64,000 bases of DNA, taken from Gemmatimonadota bacterium. Its GTDB lineage: Bacteria; Gemmatimonadota; Gemmatimonadetes; Gemmatimonadales; Gemmatimonadaceae. Each line of letters starts with the position of its first letter. Positions within the stretch are counted from its first letter, which is position 1. The translations under genes were made by a program, and so were the position numbers. Where the stretch lies: positions 496,001 through 560,000 of the forward strand of contig BJHH01000001.1 of NCBI GenBank assembly GCA_014192065.1, given 5' to 3'. The notes under the pieces are model-generated. The model had not been told where the DNA came from. It ran no database searches and saw only the letters and a list, made by a program, of their open reading frames with translations. Of the stretch, positions 42,295-51,317 are shown in pieces.

Positions 42295-44607
42295 GTACCG
42301 GAGGAGCCGGTTGATCTTGATGACGAACGCGCGGTTCTTGAGCCCGCGCACCGTGGTGGCCGTGGCGTACCGGTCGTCCGTGGTGTCGCGCTCGTCCGTG
42401 TAGACCAGGAAGAGTTCGCTGCCCGGCGCGTACTCCCACCGAAAGCGCAGGTTCGTGCTGAAGGCGCGGTCGATGGAGCTGTACTGCAGCAGCGCGCTCG
42501 CGAACATCAGTGGCGAGAATCCATAGTCCACACGCGCGCGCGCAATCCGCGTGGTGAACGAGGCGCCCGGCCGGTCGATGCTGGTGATCGTGAACGTCGG
42601 TTCCACGGCGAGTCGCTGCAGGATCGCGATGCGGGAAGGAGAGAAGGCGTTGCCCGATCCCAGTGACAGGCTCCGAATCGTGCCGTCGTAATACCGTCCG
42701 CCCTGCAGCCTGATCGCTCCGGACGCGCGCCGCTGCGCGCCAAAGGTGTACGACACGGCGACGTCAGAAAAGCTGTACCCACCTGGCGCGATGGCCGTGG
42801 GTGATCCCGACGGCGTGAACGGCTGGCGAAGGAATTCGTAATCGTGGGTGAGGTCGACGTTCAACTGGTCGCTGCTGGCGAACTCGGCGCCGAATCGGCT
42901 CTCGAGTACACGCGCGTCGACTGAGCCAGCCCCGTTTGCTACGTACTCGCCGGAACCCGTCCACGTGAACTTCCGCACGTTCGGCATGTGGGCCGGACGT
43001 GGACTGAATCGCAGTTCCGCGTATGACCGGTTGAAGTCTGAGCGTCGCCGAAAACCGATTTGCGGATCGAAGTTCTTGCCTACCGACAAGAACTCGGCCT
43101 TTGCGCCGTATCGGTCTACACTGTAGTCCACGCGTCCCTGGTAACTCTGGTTGTCACCGCGCACGCCCGTGGTGCTTGTCTGTGCCCAGTAGGTGCCGAC
43201 AGTCAGTGCCTGCGATAGCAGGAACGCGCCATCGACGCCGTACGCGGAGTTCGATCCGATGCCAGCCGTCGCGACCGACCGGTTCGTGGCCATCATGCCG
43301 ATGGAACTGCGTTGCAGAACGTCGCGCTTGAGGCGTACGACGCTGAAGTTCGTGGCCTTCGTGGCCGACGTCGGATCGTTCGCGGTCTGGATGTTCATTA
43401 TGCCAATGGCCCACGGTCCGAGCTTACCGGTGAGCCGGCCGCCTTCGTTGATCGGGATGACGGCGCCGCTGTTGAGCCCGATGCGCCGCGAATAAAAGAG
43501 GCTGGGCGTGTCCGACCCGCCACCACCACCACCACCACCACCGAAGGCGCCGCTGCCACCGCGGCCGAAGTCAAAGATGCCGCGTCCCTCAAGGAAGAAG
43601 TCGCGCTTTTCCGGGAGGAAGAGGCTAAACCGTGTCAGGTTGACCTGCTGTTCATCGATCTCGACCTGGGCGAAGTCGGTGTTGAGGGTGAGGTCCGCCG
43701 TGAGGTTCGGCGTGACCGCGTACTTGATGTCGCCGCCGATCTCGTTGGTGAACGCGTCGTTCACCGGCGGCTTGCGCAGCTTGTCCGTCGTGCTGCGCGC
43801 GACCGCGTAGGGCTTGAGTTCGATATTCTTGCCCGCCGCGGGGAGGTCAAGGCCAACCAGCGTGCCGGCGGATGAGACGCGATTCAACGCCTGAGGGCCG
43901 GCCTGAATGCGCGGCACCGGCGTGAGGTAGTCCCATTCGTTTTTGTGCCGGATGGACCGGCGCATCTGAAGGCCCCAGACCTGATTCGGGCCGGCGATGT
44001 AGCGGAGCGACTTGAACGGGATGGCCATCTCGACCGTCCACCCGCCATCGAAGCGTCCGGTCTTCGAAGTCCACACCGGATTCCAGTCGGTGTTCGACCC
44101 GCCTTCGTCCACCACGGAATAGTCTGCGCGCGCGCCGAGCGGGTTCGTGTAGAAAGCAAATCCGCTGCGGCGATCGTAGAACGTGTCGAAGAGCACGCCA
44201 AAGTGCTCGTTGTTGCGGAGGCCGCCGGTGTCGCGACGCAATTCGTTGACGATCCACTGGTCCGGCGGTGCTTTGTCATGACAGCGACAGGTGACATAGA
44301 TGTTTTGTTCGTCGTACGTCACCCAGATGTCGCTGCGCTCGGTTGCGGGCTGCCCGAAGTCGGGCGCAACCTGAATCAGGCCGTCGAACGGCTTCTCGCG
44401 CGCGTACACCTCTTCGTCGAGCACACCGTCGAGCTTGAGCGGCGCCGTAAGCTTGATCGCACGGATCGTCGCTTGGCCGGTGGTGCTGCGACTGATGACG
44501 GCCGGCGCGATCGGCGCCGGCGGCCCGTCGAGGACGACCGGATTCTGCGCGCCACCGCTGGCGGACAGCGCCGTACAGAGTACGGCGACTGCGTATCGGG
44601 ACTTCAT
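42292..44607 (-). CDS. DUF5916 outer-membrane protein with CBM9-like N-terminal domain (copy 2)
   Basis: 771 residues from ATG 44607 with a signal peptide (YAVAVLCTALSASGGAQ). The N-terminal CBM9-like domain shows LDGVLDEEVYAREKPFDGLIQVAPDFG and GFAFYTNPLGARAD. The DUF5916 region shows FSLFLPEKRDFFLEGRGIFDFG, followed by a nine-Gly run. Strand-rich sequence ends FVIKINRLLRY; a terminal aromatic residue fits an outer-membrane barrel. It is a paralogue of the copy at 21.5-24 kb and likewise borders exported hydrolases. Surface binding or import is suspected but not shown. Confidence 0.88.
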   Translation of the reverse strand: MKSRYAVAVLCTALSASGGAQNPVVLDGPPAPIAPAVISRSTTGQATIRAIKLTAPLKLDGVLDEEVYAREKPFDGLIQVAPDFGQPATERSDIWVTYDEQNIYVTCRCHDKAPPDQWIVNELRRDTGGLRNNEHFGVLFDTFYDRRSGFAFYTNPLGARADYSVVDEGGSNTDWNPVWTSKTGRFDGGWTVEMAIPFKSLRYIAGPNQVWGLQMRRSIRHKNEWDYLTPVPRIQAGPQALNRVSSAGTLVGLDLPAAGKNIELKPYAVARSTTDKLRKPPVNDAFTNEIGGDIKYAVTPNLTADLTLNTDFAQVEIDEQQVNLTRFSLFLPEKRDFFLEGRGIFDFGRGGSGAFGGGGGGGGGSDTPSLFYSRRIGLNSGAVIPINEGGRLTGKLGPWAIGIMNIQTANDPTSATKATNFSVVRLKRDVLQRSSIGMMATNRSVATAGIGSNSAYGVDGAFLLSQALTVGTYWAQTSTTGVRGDNQSYQGRVDYSVDRYGAKAEFLSVGKNFDPQIGFRRRSDFNRSYAELRFSPRPAHMPNVRKFTWTGSGEYVANGAGSVDARVLESRFGAEFASSDQLNVDLTHDYEFLRQPFTPSGSPTAIAPGGYSFSDVAVSYTFGAQRRASGAIRLQGGRYYDGTIRSLSLGSGNAFSPSRIAILQRLAVEPTFTITSIDRPGASFTTRIARARVDYGFSPLMFASALLQYSSIDRAFSTNLRFRWEYAPGSELFLVYTDERDTTDDRYATATTVRGLKNRAFVIKINRLLRY

Positions 44608-44706
44608 TGACCACTGAGTGGCGTGCATTGTGCGGTGGCGGCTGGAGTGGGGGCGACGGAATATGCCATGCCGCGCAACCGAAATCAGCCGCTGGGGCGT
44701 CCCACC

Positions 44707-46140
44707 TTACTCCGTTCGACGCGGCGCCCGAATCGCGCGTCCAGTCCGTGCGGCGGTGAGCTTCCCGCCGTCCACCACCAGTTGGCCGCCAACGATCACG
44801 TACGGAACTCCCGCCGATGGAATCGTCGCGTCCTCATAGGTCGAGTGGTCGATCACCGTCGCGGGGTCGAAGAGGGTGAGGTCGGCGTCAGCACCGGCAC
44901 GCACACGCCCCTTCTGCGCCATCGCCGGAACACGCGCCTCGAGCCGCTGCGCGGGCATCAACGTCATCTTGCGGAGCGCGTCCATGAGCGGGAGCGCCTT
45001 CTCTTCGCGCACGTACTTGCCGAGCACCTTCGCGTAACTGCCGGACGTGCGCGGATGGCCACGTCCGTTCTCGATGTAGCCGTCGCTCGCGATCATGGTG
45101 AGCGGGCTCAGGATCGCCATCCGCGTCTGGTCTTCGCTGCGCCCGTGGATAATCACCGTTCCGCCCTTCGCGCGCGCCTCGCCAAACGTCTTCCGCGTGA
45201 GCCGCGCCCCCGTGGACACCAGTTGGTGCAACGGGAAACGCGCGTCGGGCCAGGTGCGCCAATCGTCGAACAGCGCCGATGTGATCTCCGTCATCCCGGC
45301 GCCATACGGGTACGCCTCGGTCGTCACGTCCCCCCCAGCGTCGCGCGCTGCCTTGATCTGCTCGAGAAACGCCGGCAGCAGCGTGTCGGCGCTTGAGTTG
45401 ATGTGCACGAAGTGCAGCGTCGCACCAGCGGCTTTTGCCGCCGCGATCGTCGAATCGAGCCCTGCGATGCCGCCGCGCATATGGATGTGCACGGACGCGC
45501 CGCCGGCCGCCGCCACTCGAAACATGCGTTCGATCTCGGCCATGTTCGCGCCCGGCGTGTACGCACTGCCGAACCCGACCGCCACGGCCCCCTCGGCGAG
45601 CCCGCGGCGAAGGATCGCTTCCATTTCGGCCTGCTGCGCGTTCATCGCGATGCCGCTCCCGCCCACACCGGCCGGGAGAAGACCGGTGCCCGGGTCGTGC
45701 AGCACCTGCATCCGTGCCTTGATGTGTCCTATGCTTGCGCCATAGTTGACGATCTGCCCCTTCTCGCGTTCGGCGTACCACTTGGCGATGTCGCCGGTAC
45801 CGACTTCGATCTCGAGCGCGGACGTCACGCCGTCACGCACCATCAGCCCGTACGACTCCTCGTTCTGCCCATGTTCGTGCAGGTCGATGAACCCCGGTGC
45901 AACAACCAGTCCCGCCGCGTCGACGACGCGCGTCCCCTTGAGCGTGCCCTCGGAGATCACCGCGATCTTCCCGCCAGTGATGCCAACGTGGCGCACGCCA
46001 TCGAGGCCGGACTCCGGGTCCATCACCCGGCCATTGGCGATGACCAGGTCATAGGTCGGGGAAGAGCAGGCGGCAGCAAGGACTACTGCGGCAATGATGG
46101 CCGATGGAGCGAGGCGGATGGGTGTGCGTGTGGGTGTCAT
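44707..46140 (-). CDS. Lipoprotein amidohydrolase, D-aminoacylase-like
   Basis: 477 residues with a signal peptide and lipobox LAAAC (Cys25). The amidohydrolase pattern is complete: YDLVIANGRVMDPESGLDGVRHVGITGGKIAVI, metal-binding HxH in FIDLHEHGQNEE, FVHINSS, TTEAYPYGAGMTEI, IASDGYIENGRGHPRTSGSY and LPLMDALRKMTLMPAQRLE. It most resembles N-acyl-D-amino-acid deacylases and dihydroorotase-like members. It is expected to be anchored to a membrane facing the periplasm. It is the second D-aminoacylase-like enzyme of the island, suggesting some emphasis on D-amino-acid derivatives; the substrate is unknown. Confidence 0.88.
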   Translation of the reverse strand: MTPTRTPIRLAPSAIIAAVVLAAACSSPTYDLVIANGRVMDPESGLDGVRHVGITGGKIAVISEGTLKGTRVVDAAGLVVAPGFIDLHEHGQNEESYGLMVRDGVTSALEIEVGTGDIAKWYAEREKGQIVNYGASIGHIKARMQVLHDPGTGLLPAGVGGSGIAMNAQQAEMEAILRRGLAEGAVAVGFGSAYTPGANMAEIERMFRVAAAGGASVHIHMRGGIAGLDSTIAAAKAAGATLHFVHINSSADTLLPAFLEQIKAARDAGGDVTTEAYPYGAGMTEITSALFDDWRTWPDARFPLHQLVSTGARLTRKTFGEARAKGGTVIIHGRSEDQTRMAILSPLTMIASDGYIENGRGHPRTSGSYAKVLGKYVREEKALPLMDALRKMTLMPAQRLEARVPAMAQKGRVRAGADADLTLFDPATVIDHSTYEDATIPSAGVPYVIVGGQLVVDGGKLTAARTGRAIRAPRRTE

Positions 46141-46228
46141 GGTGCTGGGAAACTCGGCGGTCTTGCCCCAGCGCGCAATCGGCGCGAAGCTAGTCGTTGG
46201 TCATTGCCCTCGATTTCGGAGCTACTCC

Positions 46229-47725
46229 ATGCCGATCTTCCATCGTTTCCGCTGCGGGTGCAGCGCGTCGCGCATTCGCGTCGTCATCCTCACCGCTGTC
46301 GTCGCAACCGCGTGGTCGGCTCTTGCCGCGCAAGCGCAGGCGCCCGCGCCCGCGACTACAACCGTCGCTGCCAACCCTGACGTCCTCGGCGCCGAGCGTC
46401 TCTTTTCGGCGTGGATGGAAGGGCAACTCGCCTATCGTGGCCTCCCCGGCGTTGTTGTCGGCGTGGTGAGCGACCAGCAACTCGTCTGGGCCAAGGGATT
46501 CGGTTTCGCCGACGTCAAGGCGAAGATCCCGATGTCGCCCGAAACGAAGTTCCGTATGGCATCACACAGCAAGCTCTTCACGGCAATCGCCATCATGCAG
46601 TTGCGCGAAGAGGGGAAGCTGCACCTCGATGATCCCGTCGAGAAATACCTCCCCTGGTTCAAGGCTGCGCCGGCGGGCGATGACGACGGGCAGATCACGA
46701 TCGAGCAACTGTTGTCCCACAGTTCGGGACTCCAGCGTGAAGCGGGTGACCACTGGGTGTCATTCGAGTTCCCGACGGAGGAGCAACTCAAGCGCCTCTA
46801 CGCCGACCGCAAGGCCGCGTTCGCGCCGTCGGTGCGCTGGAAGTACTCCAACCTCGCCTACTCCGTGGCCGGCATGGTGATCGAGCAGGTGAGCGGGCAG
46901 AAGTGGGCCGCCTACGTGGACCGCAACATCTTCCAGCCACTGGCGATGACGTCGTCAAGCGTGGACAAGAATGTGACTGGCCTCACCGTGCCCTATGGGC
47001 GGCGGATGCCCGACGGTACGCGCGAGACGCTGCCATTCGTGGACGCGCGCGGCATGGCGGCCGCCACCGGCGTCACGTCTACTCTGGCCGACATGGCCAG
47101 ATTTGTCTCCGCCAACTTCCGGCGCGGACCGCGTGGCGGCGCACAGGTGGTGAGCAGCGGATCGTGGCGTGAGATGCACCGCGTGCGATCGGTGGAGGAG
47201 AACTGGACCTCCGGCTCAGGCCTGGGCTACGACATCAGTCGGATCAACAATCGGACGTGGACGGGCCACGGCGGCGGTTATCCGGGGAACACGACGCAGA
47301 CGCTCATCCAGCTCGACGACAAGGTCGGCATCATCGTCCTGACGAACACCAACGATTCCAATCCCGGCGACATCGCGCGGCAGCTGATCGCGACGGTTGG
47401 CGTCGCGGTCGCGAAGGTGACGGCGCAGAAGCCGGCGGCGGTCGCGTGGGACGATTCGTGGGCACGGTTCGCGGGCCTTTATCGCGGACGCGGCGGCGAT
47501 TCACATGTCGTGCTGCTCAACCAGAAGCTCGTGATCATCACGCCCAACGGCACGAACGTGGACAATCCGGTCGAACTTGTTCCCCTTGGTGGCGGTCGGT
47601 TCCGCTTCAGCGCGTTGACTGGCGGTGGTTCGGTGGGCGAGGTCGTGCGATTCGTTGAGGAGTCCGGGCGCCCGATGCGGATGTACACGGGCGACGGCTG
47701 GATTGACCGGATCGCCACGCCTTAG
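46229..47725 (+). CDS. Secreted beta-lactamase-fold serine hydrolase
   Basis: 498 residues from ATG 46229, where a signal peptide begins (SRIRVVILTAVVATAWSALAAQAQA). Class C beta-lactamase/D-aminopeptidase motifs are present: Ser112-x-x-Lys115 in MASHSKLF, Tyr206-Ser-Asn208 in KYSNLAYS, and HGG (347-349) in WTGHGGGYPGN. The C-terminal approximately 110 residues form a beta-rich, lipocalin-like domain often attached to this family. It could be a D,D-peptidase, esterase or D-aminopeptidase; resistance to beta-lactams is not implied. It is followed after 10 bases by a DUF4440-like gene. Confidence 0.9.
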   Translation: MPIFHRFRCGCSASRIRVVILTAVVATAWSALAAQAQAPAPATTTVAANPDVLGAERLFSAWMEGQLAYRGLPGVVVGVVSDQQLVWAKGFGFADVKAKIPMSPETKFRMASHSKLFTAIAIMQLREEGKLHLDDPVEKYLPWFKAAPAGDDDGQITIEQLLSHSSGLQREAGDHWVSFEFPTEEQLKRLYADRKAAFAPSVRWKYSNLAYSVAGMVIEQVSGQKWAAYVDRNIFQPLAMTSSSVDKNVTGLTVPYGRRMPDGTRETLPFVDARGMAAATGVTSTLADMARFVSANFRRGPRGGAQVVSSGSWREMHRVRSVEENWTSGSGLGYDISRINNRTWTGHGGGYPGNTTQTLIQLDDKVGIIVLTNTNDSNPGDIARQLIATVGVAVAKVTAQKPAAVAWDDSWARFAGLYRGRGGDSHVVLLNQKLVIITPNGTNVDNPVELVPLGGGRFRFSALTGGGSVGEVVRFVEESGRPMRMYTGDGWIDRIATP

Positions 47726-47735
47726 CTTCAAGCCC

Positions 47736-48242
47736 ATGTCCATGCATCCGAAGCGCACATCAATCGTTGGGCTCGGGCTGACTGTAGCGTTCGCGGCCCT
47801 GGTTCCACACGCGCTCAGCGCGCAGTCCACCGATCCTCGCGCCGCGGTGATCGCCGTTGCCGACTCGGCGCTCGCCGCCATCACCCGAGGTGATGCGATC
47901 GCGCTCACCGACCTGATGGTACCGGAGGCCGTGATGTTCCCGACGTCCACCAAAGACGGCGTCAGCACTTACCGAGTGCGCACGCGCGAAGCGCAACGCA
48001 CCGCGTCGCTCAACGGCGTCGTCGAGCGCGGGTTCAAGCCAGTGGCGATGGTGAACGGCGCAGTGGGTATGGTCTGGATGCCATATGATCTCTACGTCAA
48101 TGGCGCCTGGTCACATTGCGGCGCGGACCTGTTCACGCTCGTCAAGGCCGAAGGCAAGTGGAAGATCGCGTCGCTGGCCTGGAGTGCTGAGCAAACGCCG
48201 GTCTGCGAGAAGCATCCGTCGGGACCACCACCAAAACCGTGA
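47736..48242 (+). CDS. Secreted SnoaL/DUF4440-like protein
   Basis: 168 residues (ATG 47736 or 47742) with a signal peptide (SIVGLGLTVAFAALVPHALSAQ). A single NTF2/SnoaL-like domain follows: AVIAVADSALAAITRGDAIALTDLMVPEAVMF, a central MVNGAVGMVWMPYDLYVNG and C-terminal FTLVKAEGKWKIASLAWS. Such domains bind small ligands or act as simple isomerases or hydrolases. It is next to a serine hydrolase and an amidohydrolase on the same strand, and its end nearly abuts the region of the next gene's ribosome site. The precise role is unknown. Confidence 0.85.
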   Translation: MSMHPKRTSIVGLGLTVAFAALVPHALSAQSTDPRAAVIAVADSALAAITRGDAIALTDLMVPEAVMFPTSTKDGVSTYRVRTREAQRTASLNGVVERGFKPVAMVNGAVGMVWMPYDLYVNGAWSHCGADLFTLVKAEGKWKIASLAWSAEQTPVCEKHPSGPPPKP

Positions 48243-48271
48243 CCGAAGTCGCCGCCACCAGGAGACGCACC

Positions 48272-50044
48272 ATGTCCAAGTACACCCGCAAGGACTTCCT
48301 TGGACTCGGCGCCCTCGTCGCCGGATCGCTTGGCGCGAAGAAGTTGTCTGCGCTCGAGGCGCCGATGGGCAGTGCGTCGTCGAACCCGGCACGCGGCGCG
48401 CCACTCCCTCCCATGCGCCAGCGCGGCGGCGGTGTCGTCGCCGACACGATCGTGGTCAACGCTCGCGTGCTCACGCAGAATCCGGCACAGCCGAGCGCCG
48501 AGGCCTTCGCGATCCGGGAAGGCCGGTTTCTTGCGTTCGGAACAAACGCCGACATCCGCAATCTTGCCAACGCGAGTACGAAGGTGATTGACGCAGCGCG
48601 GATGGCCGTGGTGCCAGGTTTTATCGACACACACAACCACGCGCGCGGGACCGTGCTCCTCTACGAGGTGCTCGTCGGCAATCCATTCGAAGTCGAGTTC
48701 GTCTCGATCCAGAGCATCATCGACAAACTCAAGGCCAAGGCGCGCACGCTACCGCCGGACAGCTGGGTCGAGGGCCAGTTCCACGACGATACGAAACTCA
48801 AAGACAAGCGCCCGCTGAACGTGAAGGACCTTGACCAGGTGTCCACCGAACACCCGGTTGTCGTGCGCCATCGCGGCGGTCACACCTCGTTCTACAACAG
48901 TAGGGCGCTGGCACTGGCGAACGTCACGAAAGACACGCCGAACCCACCGGGCGGCACATTTGACAGGGACGCCAACGGCGAACTCAACGGCCGGGTGACC
49001 GATCGCGCGACGGCCGTGTTCGGACGCGTGGGGCTTCGGCCGAGGCTGTCGCCGGCGGAACAAGAGAAACGTGAGCGTGACGGCATCGCCCACATCTCGA
49101 AGGAATTCGCGCGCTACGGCCTCACCAGTGTGCACCACGAGGGAGGCGACCTCGCCGCGATTCAGGACGTGCGGGCCCGCGGTGACCTCTTGCACCGCGT
49201 GAGCTACGAGGCGCAGGGCGGCATGGTCGACACCATGATCGCCAACGGCATCAAGACCGGCTTCGGCGACGAATGGATCAAGTTCGGCGCCACATCGGAG
49301 CATACCGTGGACGGCTCGTTCTCCGAACGCACGATGGCGTTGAGTACGCCCTACCCGGGGCAGAACGGCTACAAGGGGAATGTGACCGAGACGCAGGACG
49401 TGCTCGATGCGTGGGTGGAGAAGGTGCACCGCGCCGGGATTCAGCTCAACATCCACGCCAACGGCGACGTGGCTATCGACAGTTACCTCACCGCCGTCGA
49501 GCGGGCGCAGAAGGTCTATCCCGTCCCCAATGCGCGACCCAAGATCACCCACTGCACGCTCATCAACGACGACCTGATCCGTCGGATCAAGGCGCTCGAT
49601 GCGATCCCGTCGTGCTTCACGACGTACGCTTACTACAATACCGACAAGTTCCCGTTCTATGGCGAGGACCTGATGAAGCGGAGCATGGCGTTCCGCTCAA
49701 TGCTCGACGCCGGCATTCACGCCGCCGCGGGGTCGGACTTCAGCCCGGGGCCGTTCGCGCCGCTGATGGGCATCCAGGGCATGGTCACACGCAAAGGCTG
49801 GGACGGCACCACGTGGGGCCTCAACCAGCGCGTCAGCGTGGACGAAGCGATTCGGATCAACACCCTGAATGGCGCCTACGCGTCGTTCGAAGAGAAGATC
49901 AAGGGGTCGATCACCGCCGGGAAGCTCGCCGACTTCGTGATCCTCGAAAAAGATCCGCACGAGGTCGATCCAGACACGATCAAGGACATCAAGGTGGTGC
50001 GCACGGTAGCGGGCGGGCGGACGACGTATCCACGAGAGGGGTAG
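48272..50044 (+). CDS. Exported amidohydrolase (YtcJ-like, amidohydrolase_3)
   Basis: 590 residues from ATG 48272, seven bases after AGGAG; the GTG at 48239 is an upstream alternative overlapping the previous stop. The N-terminus TRKDFLGLGALVAGSLG is a Tat-like signal with RK. YtcJ-type features: DTIVVNARVLTQNPAQPSAEAFAIREGRF, HxH in FIDTHNHARG, and a long N-terminal beta domain. Later motifs are LNIHANGDVAIDSYL, ITHCTLI and AAGSDFSPGPFAPLMGIQGMV. It hydrolyses amide-like bonds using a metal centre; the substrate is unknown. It follows the SnoaL-like gene by about 30 bases. Confidence 0.9.
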   Translation: MSKYTRKDFLGLGALVAGSLGAKKLSALEAPMGSASSNPARGAPLPPMRQRGGGVVADTIVVNARVLTQNPAQPSAEAFAIREGRFLAFGTNADIRNLANASTKVIDAARMAVVPGFIDTHNHARGTVLLYEVLVGNPFEVEFVSIQSIIDKLKAKARTLPPDSWVEGQFHDDTKLKDKRPLNVKDLDQVSTEHPVVVRHRGGHTSFYNSRALALANVTKDTPNPPGGTFDRDANGELNGRVTDRATAVFGRVGLRPRLSPAEQEKRERDGIAHISKEFARYGLTSVHHEGGDLAAIQDVRARGDLLHRVSYEAQGGMVDTMIANGIKTGFGDEWIKFGATSEHTVDGSFSERTMALSTPYPGQNGYKGNVTETQDVLDAWVEKVHRAGIQLNIHANGDVAIDSYLTAVERAQKVYPVPNARPKITHCTLINDDLIRRIKALDAIPSCFTTYAYYNTDKFPFYGEDLMKRSMAFRSMLDAGIHAAAGSDFSPGPFAPLMGIQGMVTRKGWDGTTWGLNQRVSVDEAIRINTLNGAYASFEEKIKGSITAGKLADFVILEKDPHEVDPDTIKDIKVVRTVAGGRTTYPREG

Positions 50045-50114
50045 CCATGCGGTTCCCGCTCGCCAAGCTCGCCAAGCTCGCCCAACTCACCAAACGCATC
50101 ACCACGAGAAACAA

Positions 50115-51254
50115 ATGAAGAACCGGTTGTCGTGCACCCGTTCCGTCACTGTCATGCGCAGGTCGATCTGCTCGCTGTCGTCTTTGATGGCGTACGCTCT
50201 GTCTGCGTGGTCGGCGGCCAGCATCCTCCCACCGGTTGAGGCGCACGCGCAAAAAGTGCACCAGCTCCCGGCGAATCCATCCACGGTCGCGTACGGCTAC
50301 TACTGGTCGCTCGCCAAGCCGGTCCTGACCATCGCGAGCGGCGACATCGTCGAAATCGAGACGATGCTCACGAACACGCCGCAAGGCCTCGAGCGCATGG
50401 GGGTCAAGCCGGAGGACGTGCCACAGAATCTCCGCGATATCGTCGCGCAGGTGGCCGGCGATGCGCGCGGTCCCGGCGGCCACATCCTCACCGGTCCGAT
50501 CTACGTGACGGGTGCCGATTCGGGTGACGTGCTCGAAGTGAAGATGCTCTCGATCACGCTACCCATTGCCTACGGCTACAATGGCTGCAGTGGGTATATG
50601 CGCGAGTTCTGTCGCGCGCCGGGCGATTCCGCTGCGGGCCGCGGAGGCCGTGGGGGTGCTGCTGCTGGAGGCTCGCGCCTCATCATGATGGACCGTCAGA
50701 AGATGACCGCCGAAATAGCGCCCGGCATCACGGTGCCGCTGCGTCCGTTCTTCGGCAGCGTCGGCGTGGCACCGGCCGCAGCGCTCGGCCGTGTGAGCAG
50801 CACCCCGCCGCACCAGCACGCCGGCAACATGGACAACAAGGAGCTGGTCGTGGGCACGACGCTCTACGTGCCGGTCTGGACCAAGGGCGCGCTCCTCGAA
50901 CTCGGCGACGGTCATGCGGCGCAGGGCGATGGTGAAGTGGACCAGACCGCAATCGAGACCAATCTCAAGGGACGGATTCAGGTCACGGTGCGGAAGGATA
51001 TGAAACTCGACTGGCCGCGGATCGAGACCCCGACGCACTGGATCACGATGGGCGCCGACACGTCGCTCGTCGTGGCGACGAAGACCGCGATCAGCCAGAT
51101 GGTCAAGTTTCTGCAAGAAGCGAAGGGCATCACGCAGACCCAGGCCTATCAGGCAGCATCGATGGCGGCCGATCTGCGGATCACGCAGTTGGTGGACGGC
51201 AATGTCGGAGTGCACATGATGATCGCGAAGTCATATCTGACCAGGCCGAAGTAA
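50115..51254 (+). CDS. Secreted acetamidase/formamidase-family protein
   Basis: 379 residues with a signal peptide (SLSSLMAYALSAWSAASIL, ending near AHA). The start could alternatively be ATG 50154. Acetamidase/formamidase features: KPVLTIASGDIVEIETMLTNTP, GPGGHILTGPIYVTGADSGDVLEVKML, PPHQHAGNMDNKELVVGTTLYVPVWTKGALLELGDGHAAQGDGEV. A Gly/Arg-rich insert (about residues 173-190, GRGGRGG) interrupts the domain. The family releases ammonia from short amides. It lies 71 bases after the YtcJ-like gene and 64 bases before the next amidohydrolase. Confidence 0.9.
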   Translation: MKNRLSCTRSVTVMRRSICSLSSLMAYALSAWSAASILPPVEAHAQKVHQLPANPSTVAYGYYWSLAKPVLTIASGDIVEIETMLTNTPQGLERMGVKPEDVPQNLRDIVAQVAGDARGPGGHILTGPIYVTGADSGDVLEVKMLSITLPIAYGYNGCSGYMREFCRAPGDSAAGRGGRGGAAAGGSRLIMMDRQKMTAEIAPGITVPLRPFFGSVGVAPAAALGRVSSTPPHQHAGNMDNKELVVGTTLYVPVWTKGALLELGDGHAAQGDGEVDQTAIETNLKGRIQVTVRKDMKLDWPRIETPTHWITMGADTSLVVATKTAISQMVKFLQEAKGITQTQAYQAASMAADLRITQLVDGNVGVHMMIAKSYLTRPK

Positions 51255-51317
51255 CTGGCGAACAGCTCACGGGGCCCATTGGCGCGGTCGCGGCACCGCA
51301 CCGTATTTTCTCGTTCT

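Noticed and set aside
46229-47725. Beta-lactam resistance gene.
   Set aside because: The SxxK, YxN and HxG motifs are shared by D-aminopeptidases and esterases. The C-terminal domain and gene context favour a general hydrolase.
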